In this document: positions 1 through 8,881 of the stretch, piece by piece
Position numbering within the stretch: position 1 is the first letter of the stretch
How the letters are laid out: each line of letters begins with the position of its first letter
NCBI GenBank assembly: GCA_041740975.1
Contig: JBGSKV010000110.1
Location: 1-64,000 of the forward strand
DNA: 64,000 bases
Reading direction: 5' to 3'
Source: JBGSKV01 sp041740975
GTDB taxonomy: Bacteria > Bdellovibrionota_B > Oligoflexia > Oligoflexales > JALZUQ01
Notes under the pieces: generated by a model
Database searches by the model: none
Told to the model about the DNA's origin: nothing
Seen by the model: only the letters and a program-made list of their open reading frames with translations
Made by a program: the position numbers and the translations under genes

Positions 1-111
1 CGAAGAAGCGTGTTCGAATGGATCGAATGTTTTTATAATCGAGAGCGACTGCATTCTACGCTTGGAAATTGCAGCCCGGAAGAGTATGAGCGTTTGACGA
101 AAGTTGCTTAA
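1..111 (+). CDS. IS3-family transposase OrfB, C-terminal fragment (5' part outside window)
   Basis: Frame 1 is open from the first base and ends in TAA at 109-111, giving 36 residues. It contains 'FYNRERLHSTLG' and 'SPEEYE', the signature end of the DDE integrase core (rve_3) of IS3-family OrfB transposases; the glutamate of the catalytic triad lies a little upstream, off the window. The protein cuts and joins IS ends. Whether the full element is intact cannot be judged here. The terminal inverted repeat follows within a few bases of the stop, as expected for IS3. Confidence 0.85.
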   Translation, partial: RRSVFEWIECFYNRERLHSTLGNCSPEEYERLTKVA

Positions 112-141
112 CTTGTTGTCCATGAAATTGTAGCAAGGTCA
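1..141 (+). mobile_element. Right end of an IS3-family insertion sequence (left part outside window)
   Basis: The segment holds the last codons of an IS3-type transposase followed by a terminal inverted repeat at about 117-141. Read inward on the minus strand, this repeat begins TGACCTTGC and reaches TGGACA, the pattern of IS3/IS911-group ends. The outer boundary is placed at 141 because IS3-family elements end in CA on this strand. The left end and any target-site duplication lie outside the window and cannot be checked. The element abuts, and supplies the stop codon of, the lipoprotein gene on its right. Confidence 0.8.
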
Positions 142-1917
142 GGGTCCAGTCGACGTTTGTGAGTAGATTTTGCGTTGGCAAGCGACGGACATTTTTCCAC
201 TTTTATCAATACTTGAGCTTACAACTCCTGCGCATTCTTGGTCTAGCGGCACGACAGATAACTTACCATCATCATACCGCATGAGTTTGCGATTCTTTTC
301 GTTGAAAAAAGCAAATGAATTGCCGTCTAAAAAGGAAACATCCGTCGGAGAAATCGCAGTTTTGATAGCCATCGAGTCTTCTGGATTGTCAGTCAAATCA
401 AAAGGAGTTAGGACTCCTTTGTGATTAAACTTCACAATTTGTCCTTTCAGGACACCTAAAGCATATACATTATCGTCTTCATCTGCGTGCAGAATTCTAA
501 TGCCAGAAGAGCCTTCTAAAATAAATTCTAGTCCAAAAGGAACTGTCGAAACATGATGGACCTTTGAATCCAAGCCGACTTTTTTTAAGTCAAACTTCGA
601 ATTATTGAGTTGAAAATAGAAAACTTCACCTTTTGGGCTTATCGCGAAATCACTTCCGGAATTAAGTGGCGCGCCGAAGGTTTCAACTGGATACTCATAA
701 TAATTAGGGGATTGGTTTGTGAGAGTGCTTGAAACAATCGTTTTTGCATCACCCCGCTGACGAATCAATGCATATATAGAAGTCGTTGTATTGTTTATTC
801 TGACATGTGTTCGGTAAAAATAGTCGCCGTTCGAACTGGCAAAAAAATCTATGCCGCGATTTGGATACAAATAAGGTTTGTTAAAGGCCTCAGGCATGTC
901 CGAAACATTGAAATTCTGGATGATAATCTCAGTTTTTTTGACAGTCGGGTTGAATTTGAGAAGATCATATTTTATCTGAAAAAATAGTTCGCCGCTTGGT
1001 AGCGAGGAGAAGTTTTTCATTGAAAACGAAGTTTCGCCGAAAGTAGATGAGTTGACTGCGAAAGCTATATTTCCTTTTTTATCAATGAAATAAATTTTGT
1101 CCAAATCATGAACATAAATACCTTCGTCTGTGCATGCAACTTGCGGACGAATTTGTTTAAATCTTATTCGCAAAGCGTGAGTAGGGTCAATTACGCCTAA
1201 GTCGAACGCGCTACCTGCAAAGTGTTTTACTATTCCATTGTTAAATTTATAAATGCTTCTTGTGCCGTCTGAGAAATAGAATCCATGGGGTGAGATGCAT
1301 GAAGTGCTTTTGCCTATGTTTAACTTAAGGCTGTTTTGGTTTATTTCTGGAGTTTGAAATCCTAAAAATTCGGGACTCTCAACGTCTTTCTTTTCGCTGT
1401 TCGGTCCTTTGCCAAGATAGTAGCCTAGGTTAGGTACATATTCAGCCGCAACCTCAACTGAATAAGGAAGCAAGACTTCTATGCTCTCTTTTCGGTTTTG
1501 TTTGCCAGATGATATATTGAATGAGAATTCGAGTTTGACCGTGCTGGATTTTGTTTCAAGTTTACAGGTTTGCAGAAGTTTTGTGGAATCTACCTCGCAG
1601 TTCAATTCCGACGAGCCACCAAATTTGACAATAGGAGACTGCCAACTTATTGTTGTATTTGCATCTATCTTATTGGCGATGATTTCTCGACCATCGACCT
1701 GAATGGTTACATTACATGTGATTTCATACAGCGCTGAATGTGCTGGATTGGCATACTTGCAGCGTAGGCGAGCATTATTGTAATCTGCTAAATAACCTCC
1801 AGTGATACCTACGGGCGGTACAACAGTATCGTCACTTGAATTGCGCTCAGTAAGAGGTTCGGAACAACCGAAGACAGTCGTTAAAGTTGTCGCGACAATG
1901 GCAATCCTTAGAAGCAT
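139..1917 (-). CDS. Lipoprotein with propeller-like repeats, 3' end truncated by the IS
   Basis: Starting at the ATG at 1917 gives a signal peptide 'MLLRIAIVATTLTTVFGC' with a lipobox ending in Cys, so a lipidated envelope protein of about 592 residues is predicted. A longer reading (to 2013) would put 32 charged residues before the signal and is unlikely. The middle and C-terminal parts have short repeats of the type 'FYFSDGTRSIYKF' and 'NGIVKHFAG', suggesting NHL/beta-propeller blades (inference). The last sense codons run into the IS inverted repeat and the TGA stop (139-141) is the IS terminus itself, so the native C-terminus is lost. Function unknown; it may be a pseudogene or a shortened but exported protein. 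Confidence 0.7.
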   Translation of the reverse strand: MLLRIAIVATTLTTVFGCSEPLTERNSSDDTVVPPVGITGGYLADYNNARLRCKYANPAHSALYEITCNVTIQVDGREIIANKIDANTTISWQSPIVKFGGSSELNCEVDSTKLLQTCKLETKSSTVKLEFSFNISSGKQNRKESIEVLLPYSVEVAAEYVPNLGYYLGKGPNSEKKDVESPEFLGFQTPEINQNSLKLNIGKSTSCISPHGFYFSDGTRSIYKFNNGIVKHFAGSAFDLGVIDPTHALRIRFKQIRPQVACTDEGIYVHDLDKIYFIDKKGNIAFAVNSSTFGETSFSMKNFSSLPSGELFFQIKYDLLKFNPTVKKTEIIIQNFNVSDMPEAFNKPYLYPNRGIDFFASSNGDYFYRTHVRINNTTTSIYALIRQRGDAKTIVSSTLTNQSPNYYEYPVETFGAPLNSGSDFAISPKGEVFYFQLNNSKFDLKKVGLDSKVHHVSTVPFGLEFILEGSSGIRILHADEDDNVYALGVLKGQIVKFNHKGVLTPFDLTDNPEDSMAIKTAISPTDVSFLDGNSFAFFNEKNRKLMRYDDGKLSVVPLDQECAGVVSSSIDKSGKMSVACQRKIYSQTSTGP

Positions 1918-2190
1918 GAAGTCTCTTCGCCTTTTTATTACCTCGTAACTAGACCACGATCGGGGGATGTTCTTAGTGACTTTAGGCAAAGATCGAATGG
2001 TCAGAATGTCCAATAGTGTTGAAGGTTTGTGCTTCGAAATGTCAGGTAAATCATAGTAAATTCATGATTGTTCTCAGCTCATTGGTTGATATATGGGGAG
2101 GTTGAGTCTCTGAATGTACCTTGCTCCCTGTTCGCTTGACACGAATGATCTGCCCGGCTACCAGTACCTTTATAATCGGAGGATATTTTT

Positions 2191-2568
2191 ATGAAAAAAA
2201 TTCTATTTTTGACTCTCGCATGTTGGTCGTTTTCAGCAGTTCAAGCAGGCGAACTTTACTCGTGCACGCAAATCACCATGGCCAAAACTAAAAAACGAAT
2301 CGTAGTGTCAGAAATCGAAGGTAAAATCGTTGCAGAAGTATTTTCAAATTTTAGAAAATTGGGCGCGTTCATCAATTGTGAACATCAAGGTGAGGTTTCC
2401 GCGGTGTCTTGCAAGCCAGACGGTATGCCAGATCAGTTTTTGAAGATTTGGAAGATGGAGTTTGAAACTTCGGAAGCAACTGAGCATTTAGTTGCAGAAT
2501 TAACGAAAGTGAATGGTGACGAAGAGGCGCCCACGCTGACGTCATTTCTTTGCTCAGAACATCGTTAA
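2191..2568 (+). CDS. Small secreted protein of unknown function
   Basis: The 125-residue protein begins with a clear Sec signal peptide ('MKKILFLTLACWSFSAVQAG', cleavage after AQA/VQA type) and has a strong GGAGGA ribosome site upstream. The mature part is about 105 residues with four cysteines, which could form disulfides in the periplasm. No known domain is recognised. The gene stands alone on the plus strand, converging on dnaB with only 10 bp between stop codons and no obvious hairpin between them. Export is well supported; function is unknown. Confidence 0.75.
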   Translation: MKKILFLTLACWSFSAVQAGELYSCTQITMAKTKKRIVVSEIEGKIVAEVFSNFRKLGAFINCEHQGEVSAVSCKPDGMPDQFLKIWKMEFETSEATEHLVAELTKVNGDEEAPTLTSFLCSEHR

Positions 2569-2578
2569 TGATTAAATT

Positions 2579-3922
2579 TTACTGACGCATTAAATTTTGG
2601 AATGAAACGAAGTTTGGCTGGAAGGCAAGATCAATCGTTTTGGTCGCACCATGTCTGTTCTTACCAATAATCAATTCAGCTATACCCGTGCGTTCAGAGC
2701 TGGGGTTGTAGACTTCGTCCCTATAAATAAAGAAAACCATATCCGCGTCCTGCTCGATTGAGCCAGACTCACGAAGGTCGCTCATCTTAGGTCGTTTGTC
2801 GGGTCGTGCGTCAGGACCACGGTTCAACTGCGAAAGTGCAATCACCGGAATATTGAGTTCTTTGGCGAGACCTTTCAGACCCATTGAGATCTCAGAGATT
2901 TCTCGTTCTCGACTTTGTTGTCCGCGACTGGCGCCTCCTGCGCCCATAAGCTGGAGGTAGTCGACGATCACCATATCAAGGCCTTTTTCTTTTTGAAATC
3001 GACGACATCGAGAACGTAATTCCATAACCGAAATAGATGGCGTCTCATCGATGCCAAGATTTTGGTAATACGAATAAACTTTCCGCGCCCCTTCCATCAA
3101 TCGATCAGTCTCGTCTTCTGTCAAATCTCCACGACGTAGTCGGGCGGAGTCGACGCGTGCTTCGGAAGAGAGAACCCGCGACATCAACTGTTCTTTGGAC
3201 ATCTCGAGTGTGAAAATAACAACCTTGCGATCATGCTGCATGGCATTTGCCGCGCAGTTCAACGCAAAAGCTGTTTTTCCCATACCGGGTCGAGCTGCAA
3301 TAATCATAAGGTCGCTGGACTGCCACCCACCGGTCAGTTCATCTAGTTCTGCAAATCCGGTCGGCACTCCCGTCATCGTGCCGTCGCGCATGATATTCTT
3401 TTCGATTTGCGCAATTGTCGATTCGATAACTTTGTCGGCCATGACAATGCCGCTGCGATCGTTCTGGCTAGAGATCTTGAGAAATTCCTTCTCAACTTCT
3501 TCAATAAAATGATCGGCAGTGTCTTGCTTTTGTTGGGCGCGCTTGATGGTGTCCTGACACGTGTAAATCACCCGACGCAGATAGTATTGCTTACGGACGA
3601 TTTCGGCGTAGTACTCAATGTTTTGAGTGACTGGGCAGTCCTCTGTGAGCTGAATGAGATAAGTCGGGCCGATCTGATTATGTTTGCCACTGGCGCCTTC
3701 ACTTAGCGCCGAAGAGACCGTGACAATATCGATACCTTCATTTTTTTTGTACAGTTCAGCTTGGGCTGAGTAAATCTTTTGATGAGCATCGCTGAAGAAG
3801 AACTCGGGTTGGAGTTGGTCAGCCACACTCAGCATGCTACCACCATCACGGAGGATAGCTCCGAGGACAGCCTTTTCGGCTTCAACGTTGTGCGGAAGTA
3901 GGTTGACTACATCACGATCCAA
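2579..3922 (-). CDS. dnaB: Replicative DNA helicase DnaB
   Basis: The 447-residue protein has the DnaB layout. An N-terminal primase-interacting domain ('LPHNVEAEKAVLGAIL') is followed by a RecA-like ATPase with Walker A 'ARPGMGKTAFALN' and the 'MVIVDYLQLM' Walker B region. It also has 'SQLNRGPDARPDKRPKMSDL' and 'GSIEQDADMV', typical of the family. It unwinds DNA 5'-3' at the replication fork as a hexamer. The start is a TTG at 3922; no in-frame ATG precedes the conserved N-terminus, and an AGGAG lies about 10 nt upstream. It is the last gene of the prs-rplY-pth-rpsF-rplI-dnaB run. No intein is present. Confidence 0.97.
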   Translation of the reverse strand: MDRDVVNLLPHNVEAEKAVLGAILRDGGSMLSVADQLQPEFFFSDAHQKIYSAQAELYKKNEGIDIVTVSSALSEGASGKHNQIGPTYLIQLTEDCPVTQNIEYYAEIVRKQYYLRRVIYTCQDTIKRAQQKQDTADHFIEEVEKEFLKISSQNDRSGIVMADKVIESTIAQIEKNIMRDGTMTGVPTGFAELDELTGGWQSSDLMIIAARPGMGKTAFALNCAANAMQHDRKVVIFTLEMSKEQLMSRVLSSEARVDSARLRRGDLTEDETDRLMEGARKVYSYYQNLGIDETPSISVMELRSRCRRFQKEKGLDMVIVDYLQLMGAGGASRGQQSREREISEISMGLKGLAKELNIPVIALSQLNRGPDARPDKRPKMSDLRESGSIEQDADMVFFIYRDEVYNPSSERTGIAELIIGKNRHGATKTIDLAFQPNFVSFQNLMRQ

Positions 3923-4023
3923 GGCTTAACAGCTCCTAGTCAATTAAAGGCCCTATCCATGTGCCCAATGGTCTCGTGTATAATATTTTAGAGTTGGAAT
4001 GAGCCACGAACACGTACGAAACG

Positions 4024-4467
4024 CTACTGAGCGACGACCCAAACTTTGAACTTAGCGGTCACTTCTGAACTCAGCTTAGCCTCTGCATTGAATACACCGA
4101 CAGATTTAATATCGTCTACAATGGTAATGCTCTTCTTAGGAATGTCCAGGCCTTCAGCTTTGAGAAGCTCAGCAATTTCTGCTGTCGTCACAGAACCAAA
4201 AATCTTCTCATTTTCGCCAACTTGTTTGCTGACCGTAACCGATACACCTTCGAGTTTCGCGGCCACTTGCTGGTATGTAGCGTGCAACGCGGCTTTCTTG
4301 ACAGCAATTTCTTTCAATTGCTTTTCAAGAACCGCTTTGTTTTTAGAATTTGCGAGAATGCCGTAACCGCGTGGGATAAGGTAATTTCTTGCGAAACCAT
4401 CCTTCACGTTCACCATATTGCCCATGGCGCCTAAGTTGTCGACATCTTGTGTTAATATCAATTGCAT
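4024..4467 (-). CDS. rplI: 50S ribosomal protein L9
   Basis: Starting at the ATG at 4467 the protein begins 'MQLILTQDVDNLGAMG' and continues 'VNVKDGFARNYLIPRG', the rRNA-binding N-domain of L9. The alternative TTG two codons upstream adds residues not typical of the family. About 147 residues is the normal bacterial length, with the long central helix and C-domain present. A GGAG lies 10 nt upstream of the ATG. The gene sits 55 bp after rpsF and 101 bp before dnaB on the minus strand. The usual rpsR (S18) is not between rpsF and rplI. Confidence 0.97.
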   Translation of the reverse strand: MQLILTQDVDNLGAMGNMVNVKDGFARNYLIPRGYGILANSKNKAVLEKQLKEIAVKKAALHATYQQVAAKLEGVSVTVSKQVGENEKIFGSVTTAEIAELLKAEGLDIPKKSITIVDDIKSVGVFNAEAKLSSEVTAKFKVWVVAQ

Positions 4468-4522
4468 GATCAAAAAACTCCATGAATAAAAACGCCGCTT
4501 TCACAGCACGATTCGTTATCTA

Positions 4523-4891
4523 TCAATCCATCCGACGAGACTCGCGAGCTTCGTTTGCTGCGATCTTAGCGAGTTCCACTTTGCGTTCTTCGATGTCTAC
4601 ATCTTCACCGATTTTGACACTGAGGTAGCGAAGGATGTTGTCATCAATACGCATCAAACGTTCTGCTTCAATCAAATGAGCTGAGGTTGTCGTCAAATCG
4701 TAATTTACGTAGTGACCTTTGTAACTACGTTTAATGGGGAACGCCATTTTCTTAACGCCCCAGTCATTTTTTTGAATAACTTGTCCGCCATCTTGAAGAA
4801 GAATGGCCTCGTATTTGTCGAGTGACTTTAAACGGTCGGCGTCAGAAAGTTCGCCTTTGATAATAACTGTGAATTCATACTCGCGTAACAT
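4523..4891 (-). CDS. rpsF: 30S ribosomal protein S6
   Basis: From the ATG at 4891 (preceded by GGGGAG) the protein reads 'MLREYEFTVIIKGELS', then 'DWGVKKMAFPIKRSYKGHYV' and 'MRIDDNILRYLSVKI', diagnostic of S6. At 122 residues it is of normal size with a short charged tail ending 'EARESRRMD'. S6 binds the central domain of 16S rRNA together with S18. The upstream in-frame start at 4942 is rejected because it lacks family similarity. The gene follows pth by 56 bp and precedes rplI directly. Confidence 0.97.
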   Translation of the reverse strand: MLREYEFTVIIKGELSDADRLKSLDKYEAILLQDGGQVIQKNDWGVKKMAFPIKRSYKGHYVNYDLTTTSAHLIEAERLMRIDDNILRYLSVKIGEDVDIEERKVELAKIAANEARESRRMD

Positions 4892-4947
4892 TAGGTCTCC
4901 CCTGTGGTTTTTGTCAGCTGAGGTCAACATTGACTTCAGCAAGAGAG

Positions 4948-5499
4948 TTATTTGTTCTTTGTCGCTTGAAAAATATTTTGCAACCGAACCAAAACTTCAT
5001 CTAACATGGACTTTTGATAAGCCAGAAGCTCATCGTCCCGCATGGGTGCTAGAACCCAATCTGCTACATCCTTTGGTACATCATCTGGTCCGGGTTTACC
5101 AACACCTAATTTTAGGCGGTGAAAGTCCACAAAACCAGTTTCTTGCAGGATGCTTCTGATGCCGTTATGCCCGCCGGCGCCGCCGCCCTGTCGGGCTTTG
5201 ACCTTGCCTGTCGGCACATCTACATCATCATGAATCACAATGAGATCTGCTTCCTGAAGTTTATAAAACCTCATAAAAGCTCCAACCGAACGACCACTGA
5301 GATTCATAAAAGTTTGCGGTTTCAAGAGTACACAAGGCTCACCGAGTGCAGTTCCTTTGCCGAAAACACCATCAAATTTCTGAGATTGCACTTCGATACC
5401 GAATTTGTCTGCAAGCTCATCAATCATTAAAAAGCCAGCGTTGTGACGTGTCGTCTCATAACGCGGGCCAGGATTGCCTAATCCAACAAGTAACTTCAC
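4948..5499 (-). CDS. pth: Peptidyl-tRNA hydrolase
   Basis: This 183-residue protein opens with 'MKLLVGLGNPGPRYETTRHN', containing the family's N10 and the catalytic His near residue 19-20. It continues with 'LLKPQTFMNLSG', 'IHDDVDVPTGKVK' (catalytic Asp) and 'GGAGGHNGIRSI'. It frees tRNA from peptidyl-tRNA released by stalled ribosomes. The start is GTG at 5499, immediately after the rplY stop codon (TAAGTG), so translation is probably coupled to rplY. Both genes sit in the classic prs-rplY-pth order. Confidence 0.96.
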   Translation of the reverse strand: MKLLVGLGNPGPRYETTRHNAGFLMIDELADKFGIEVQSQKFDGVFGKGTALGEPCVLLKPQTFMNLSGRSVGAFMRFYKLQEADLIVIHDDVDVPTGKVKARQGGGAGGHNGIRSILQETGFVDFHRLKLGVGKPGPDDVPKDVADWVLAPMRDDELLAYQKSMLDEVLVRLQNIFQATKNK

Positions 5500-5793
5500 T
5501 TATTTAACAGGAATCAAATCAAGATGAATGGGAACGCGCTTCACTGGATGAATTTGAACTTCACTTACTTTCACAAGTGTTTCTTTTCCATCGAGGGCAA
5601 GATTGAAGGTTCTGTTATTGGCGAAGGCTTTGTCTAATTGTCTTGGATTGATTTCAATCGAAGTTGCCTTGCCAGAAGCCTGTAGATTTGCTGGCAACCA
5701 GCCGGCTTTGCGCAGTTTGCGCGTGTAGCTTTTGCCTGTGCCTTCACGAAGTTTTGCTTCAATAGAAACTAATTTTTCTGTTGTCTTGGACAT
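5500..5793 (-). CDS. rplY: 50S ribosomal protein L25 (Ctc-short type)
   Basis: The protein of 97 residues from the ATG at 5793 has the L25 5S-rRNA-binding domain: 'LREGTGKSYTRKLRKAGWLP', 'IEINPRQLDKAF' and the terminal 'HPVKRVPIHLDLIPV'. It lacks the C-terminal TL5/Ctc extension found in many other bacteria and so is the short form. GGAGAAG lies 7 nt upstream of this ATG, which is preferred to the in-frame start at 5814. It lies between prs and pth on the same strand and its stop codon touches the pth start. Confidence 0.93.
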   Translation of the reverse strand: MSKTTEKLVSIEAKLREGTGKSYTRKLRKAGWLPANLQASGKATSIEINPRQLDKAFANNRTFNLALDGKETLVKVSEVQIHPVKRVPIHLDLIPVK

Positions 5794-5916
5794 CCGAATC
5801 TTCTCCAGTATCACTCAATTTTGAAGTGATTTTATACGGGTAAACATTGAAAATAGCGAGATTTAATGGCAATGCGCGGCCACCAACTGAGCGGTGAGGC
5901 ATCTAGCCTAAAAAAC

Positions 5917-6864
5917 CTAGATAAATAAAGAGCTTACCGAGTCTTCGTTGTGTATTCGGCGCATAGCTTTGCCCAAAAATTCGGCAATGCTTACCACTTT
6001 TACTTTTTTCGTCTTTTCCGACTGGCCTTCTCGCGGCGGAATCGAATTTGTGACGATGATTTCGCGAATCACACTTTGCTCGATGCGGTCCAATGCCGGA
6101 CCACTGAAAACCGGATGCGTTACGGCTGCGGTCACATCTTTGGCGCCAGCTTCCATCAACGCAGTTGCGGCTTTTGTCAAAGAGCCAGCGGTATCGACTA
6201 TGTCATCGACGATTAAGCAACGTTTGTCTTTGACGTTACCGATAATGTTAAGAACAGAACTTTCGTTCGGACGTTCGCGACGTTTGTCGATGATGGCGAG
6301 TGGGCATTCAAATAATTTTGCCATGGCACGCGCGCGTTCGACGCCACCTGCATCAGGTGAAACTACAACCACATGTTCCGAATCTCCGAAGTTTCGAAAG
6401 TGCGGTGCAAAAACGGGTTTCACAAACAGGTGATCGACGGGAATATTAAAAAACCCTTGGATCGCTGAGGTGTGGAGTTCCAAGGTTAACAACCGCTCGT
6501 ACCCAGAAGCCTCAATGAGGTCTGCAACGAGTTTGGCCGTAATAGGAGTTCTGGGAGCGCTTTTGCGCTCTTGTCTGGCGTAGCCAAAATAGGGAGCTAC
6601 TAGGGTGATTCGACCGGCTGAAGATCGGCGGCAAGCATCCGCCATGATGACAGCTTCCATAATATTGTGATTGGCCGGGCTACAGATGGACTGAACAATG
6701 TAGACGTCTTTACCGCGAACGTTATCGTGAAGTTCAACACGAGTTTCGCCATCGGCAAAACAACTCACTTCGGCTTTTCCAAGGGGGAGATCTAGGTAAC
6801 GACAGATATCGATCGCAACGGGTCGGTTCGAGTTTCCACTAAACACGACCATGTCCATATCCAT
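5917..6864 (-). CDS. prs: Ribose-phosphate pyrophosphokinase
   Basis: The 315-residue protein makes PRPP from ribose-5-phosphate and ATP for nucleotide, His and Trp synthesis. Family motifs are present in order: 'FSGNSNRPVA', 'FADGETRVEL', the 'YFGYARQERK' catalytic flexible-loop region with 'PRTPITAKLVADL', and the PRPP-binding 'CLIVDDIVDTAGSL'. AAAGGAG lies 8 nt upstream of the ATG at 6864. It is the first gene of the minus-strand run that continues with rplY and pth; the roughly 120 bp to rplY has no clear terminator. Confidence 0.96.
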   Translation of the reverse strand: MDMDMVVFSGNSNRPVAIDICRYLDLPLGKAEVSCFADGETRVELHDNVRGKDVYIVQSICSPANHNIMEAVIMADACRRSSAGRITLVAPYFGYARQERKSAPRTPITAKLVADLIEASGYERLLTLELHTSAIQGFFNIPVDHLFVKPVFAPHFRNFGDSEHVVVVSPDAGGVERARAMAKLFECPLAIIDKRRERPNESSVLNIIGNVKDKRCLIVDDIVDTAGSLTKAATALMEAGAKDVTAAVTHPVFSGPALDRIEQSVIREIIVTNSIPPREGQSEKTKKVKVVSIAEFLGKAMRRIHNEDSVSSLFI

Positions 6865-7011
6865 ACGTTAGGCTCCTTTTATTTTTGTGAAGTGTTCATG
6901 CGTCACAGAAAAATAAATTAGATTGTTTGAGGAAAGACTTTTGAGTTGTAGATGACAGTGCGACATCAAGCATACTGTTAACATGCTTTGGCTGCGGAGG
7001 GCAAGGAGCGA

Positions 7012-8040
7012 TCACCAAATCCGGTAGTGACCGAAGCGAGCGCGAACTTTTATTTTTCGCCAAAGATTTAATGGCTTGGCGCGTAAGCTTTTTTTCAGAT
7101 CTTTCGCGAGGTAGTCGTCCACCGCCTTCAGCACCCTATCGCTGGCTCGACCATCGGTGGTGGGATGGGTGTTGTTCGCATAGCGCACAACTTCAGCCAT
7201 CAGAGAAGCGGGTTTTATTAGCGCCTGATCAATGCTGCCTTCGAGATGAGCGGGATCACGGATGTTTATTAAATATGGTCCGGGGGCTCGATTGTTGAAA
7301 GTCACAACCGGTTTGCCTTGCATCAGAAACTCGTGAAGCGCAGACGAAGTATCCGAAACCATAACGTCGGCTCGCTGTTGGATTTGCAAAATATTATCGT
7401 CTTCACAAAACTCGACATTGCGACTCACCAAACTTTTAAACTTGGCAATTGTTTCGGGAGCCATCTTGGGATGAAAAGAAATTAACCAATTCCACTTCGG
7501 ATCTTTCATAAGATTTTGCAAAGTAGGAAACAAAGTTTGAGCGGCGCTCCAGCTCGGTGAAAAAGTCGAATGGTAGAGAATAGTCGGCTTGTCGGATTTT
7601 TTTTCTGATTTCAATTTGCCTTGATACAGTGGATCGAGTTTGGGCCAGCCGGTTTCGTATACCGCAAAGTGCCGGTGACGTTTGGCGAGTTCTTGAAAGG
7701 CTGCTGTATCTTTGGGGCCAGTCGTACAATAAATATCGAAAAATCCACGGATGTAGAGGTGCCGGGGTTTACCGGCATCAAAACCATGAAAGACTTGAAC
7801 TTTAAGGCCTGGCAAGAAATGCGGGATAACATTGCCAGGGGCAAAGATAGCCGTTGGATTAAAAGCAGTGACTTCGTCCACTGACTTCAGAAGAACTTCG
7901 CTTTTGTTGAGATTTTTCGCACCAGGTCCGTCGAAAAACCAGGCGACCTCATCTCCACGTTGGCGAATAACGTCTTGCAGCGGCCGCATGATGGCGACAG
8001 CGTAACCTTCGGAACCGTAAAGAACGTACTTATTTTTCAT
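7012..8040 (-). CDS. CDP-glycerol glycerophosphotransferase-like GT-B protein
   Basis: The 342-residue cytoplasmic protein resembles the Glyphos_transf (TagB/TagF-like) fold: 'VQVFHGFDAGKPRH', 'TTGPKDTAAF', 'ETGWPKLDPLY', 'YHSTFSPSW' and the C-terminal nucleotide-binding 'VSDTSSALHEFLMQGKPVV'. In Gram-negatives such enzymes usually add glycerol-phosphate or a related unit to a surface glycan; the substrate here is inferred only. It overlaps the upstream glycosyltransferase gene by 11 bp and is surely co-transcribed with it. The pair probably acts on LPS core or capsule. The C-terminus is basic ('KIKVRARFGHYRIW'), suggesting membrane association. Confidence 0.75.
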   Translation of the reverse strand: MKNKYVLYGSEGYAVAIMRPLQDVIRQRGDEVAWFFDGPGAKNLNKSEVLLKSVDEVTAFNPTAIFAPGNVIPHFLPGLKVQVFHGFDAGKPRHLYIRGFFDIYCTTGPKDTAAFQELAKRHRHFAVYETGWPKLDPLYQGKLKSEKKSDKPTILYHSTFSPSWSAAQTLFPTLQNLMKDPKWNWLISFHPKMAPETIAKFKSLVSRNVEFCEDDNILQIQQRADVMVSDTSSALHEFLMQGKPVVTFNNRAPGPYLINIRDPAHLEGSIDQALIKPASLMAEVVRYANNTHPTTDGRASDRVLKAVDDYLAKDLKKSLRAKPLNLWRKIKVRARFGHYRIW

Positions 8041-8860
8041 CGGTGTTCTGCCACCCTAGGGTCTGAGACAATTTCTTCTTGGCGAGTGGGATGGATGCAG
8101 GGTTTACGTTCATTTCATACAAACGCAACCGCTTATAGCAGGCATACACGCCTGCAACATGCGCCACCGCAAAACCACGCCATCCGTCTCCGATACCTAA
8201 ACGCCAGACGAAGTCTTTGAGAAACGTATACGTATAAATAAAAGGAATAAGTCCTACTAAAGAGGATTTCTGCGCTCGGTGTTTTTCCAGAGCTCCGAGT
8301 TCGGCATACTGGATAAATTTTAAATGTTTATGAACGGTCGTGGGACTATGATGATGCATGAAAACTTGAGATAAAGTTCCCACCTTGGATTTCGTCACAA
8401 TTTTTTCGTGCACAAGATCATTGGTCCATTCGCAGTGTAATTTGTTGTAAAGGCGGATAAGTTTTTCGCCAACCATGGGCCGGTACCAACGCATGGACTT
8501 ACCCATAAACATCGCCGCTCGCGGCAAACGAAATGAGTTTGCTTCTGGAGACTGGGAGATGATGCGAGTAATTTCGTCGTTGCCGGCTGGGGTCAAAGTT
8601 TCGTCTGCGTCTAACACCAAAATCCAATCAGTGTTGGATTGCTTCGTGCCAAAGTTTCTTTGCGGGCCAAATCCGAGCCAAGAATGTTCGATCACGCGCG
8701 CGCCGCAGGAAATAGCAATGGAACGAGTTCCGTCGTCGCTGCCACTATCGATGACGATTTTCTCGCTGCAACAAGTGACGCTATCCAAACAGCGTTTGAT
8801 ATTTTCCGCTTCATTTCGTGCGATAACAATTAATGAGATTGGGTTGGATTGGTGTGACAT
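8030..8860 (-). CDS. Family 2 glycosyltransferase, LPS core WaaE/KdtX-like
   Basis: This 276-residue protein shows the GT2 fold with 'SLIVIARNEAENIKRCLDSV', 'SGSDDGTRSIA' and the DxD-type 'LVLDADETLTP'. It then has 'RLYNKLHCEWTNDLVHE', which is typical of the WaaE/KdtX LPS-core beta-glucosyltransferase group. It likely transfers a sugar from a nucleotide donor to the LPS inner core at the cytoplasmic membrane (inference). AGGA lies 6 nt before the ATG at 8860. The downstream glycerophosphotransferase-like gene starts inside its last codons. tRNA-Gln lies 21 bp upstream on the same strand, so read-through from the tRNA promoter is possible. Confidence 0.8.
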   Translation of the reverse strand: MSHQSNPISLIVIARNEAENIKRCLDSVTCCSEKIVIDSGSDDGTRSIAISCGARVIEHSWLGFGPQRNFGTKQSNTDWILVLDADETLTPAGNDEITRIISQSPEANSFRLPRAAMFMGKSMRWYRPMVGEKLIRLYNKLHCEWTNDLVHEKIVTKSKVGTLSQVFMHHHSPTTVHKHLKFIQYAELGALEKHRAQKSSLVGLIPFIYTYTFLKDFVWRLGIGDGWRGFAVAHVAGVYACYKRLRLYEMNVNPASIPLAKKKLSQTLGWQNTDEK

Positions 8861-8881
8861 GAATTCCTGAGCAGAGCGAAA

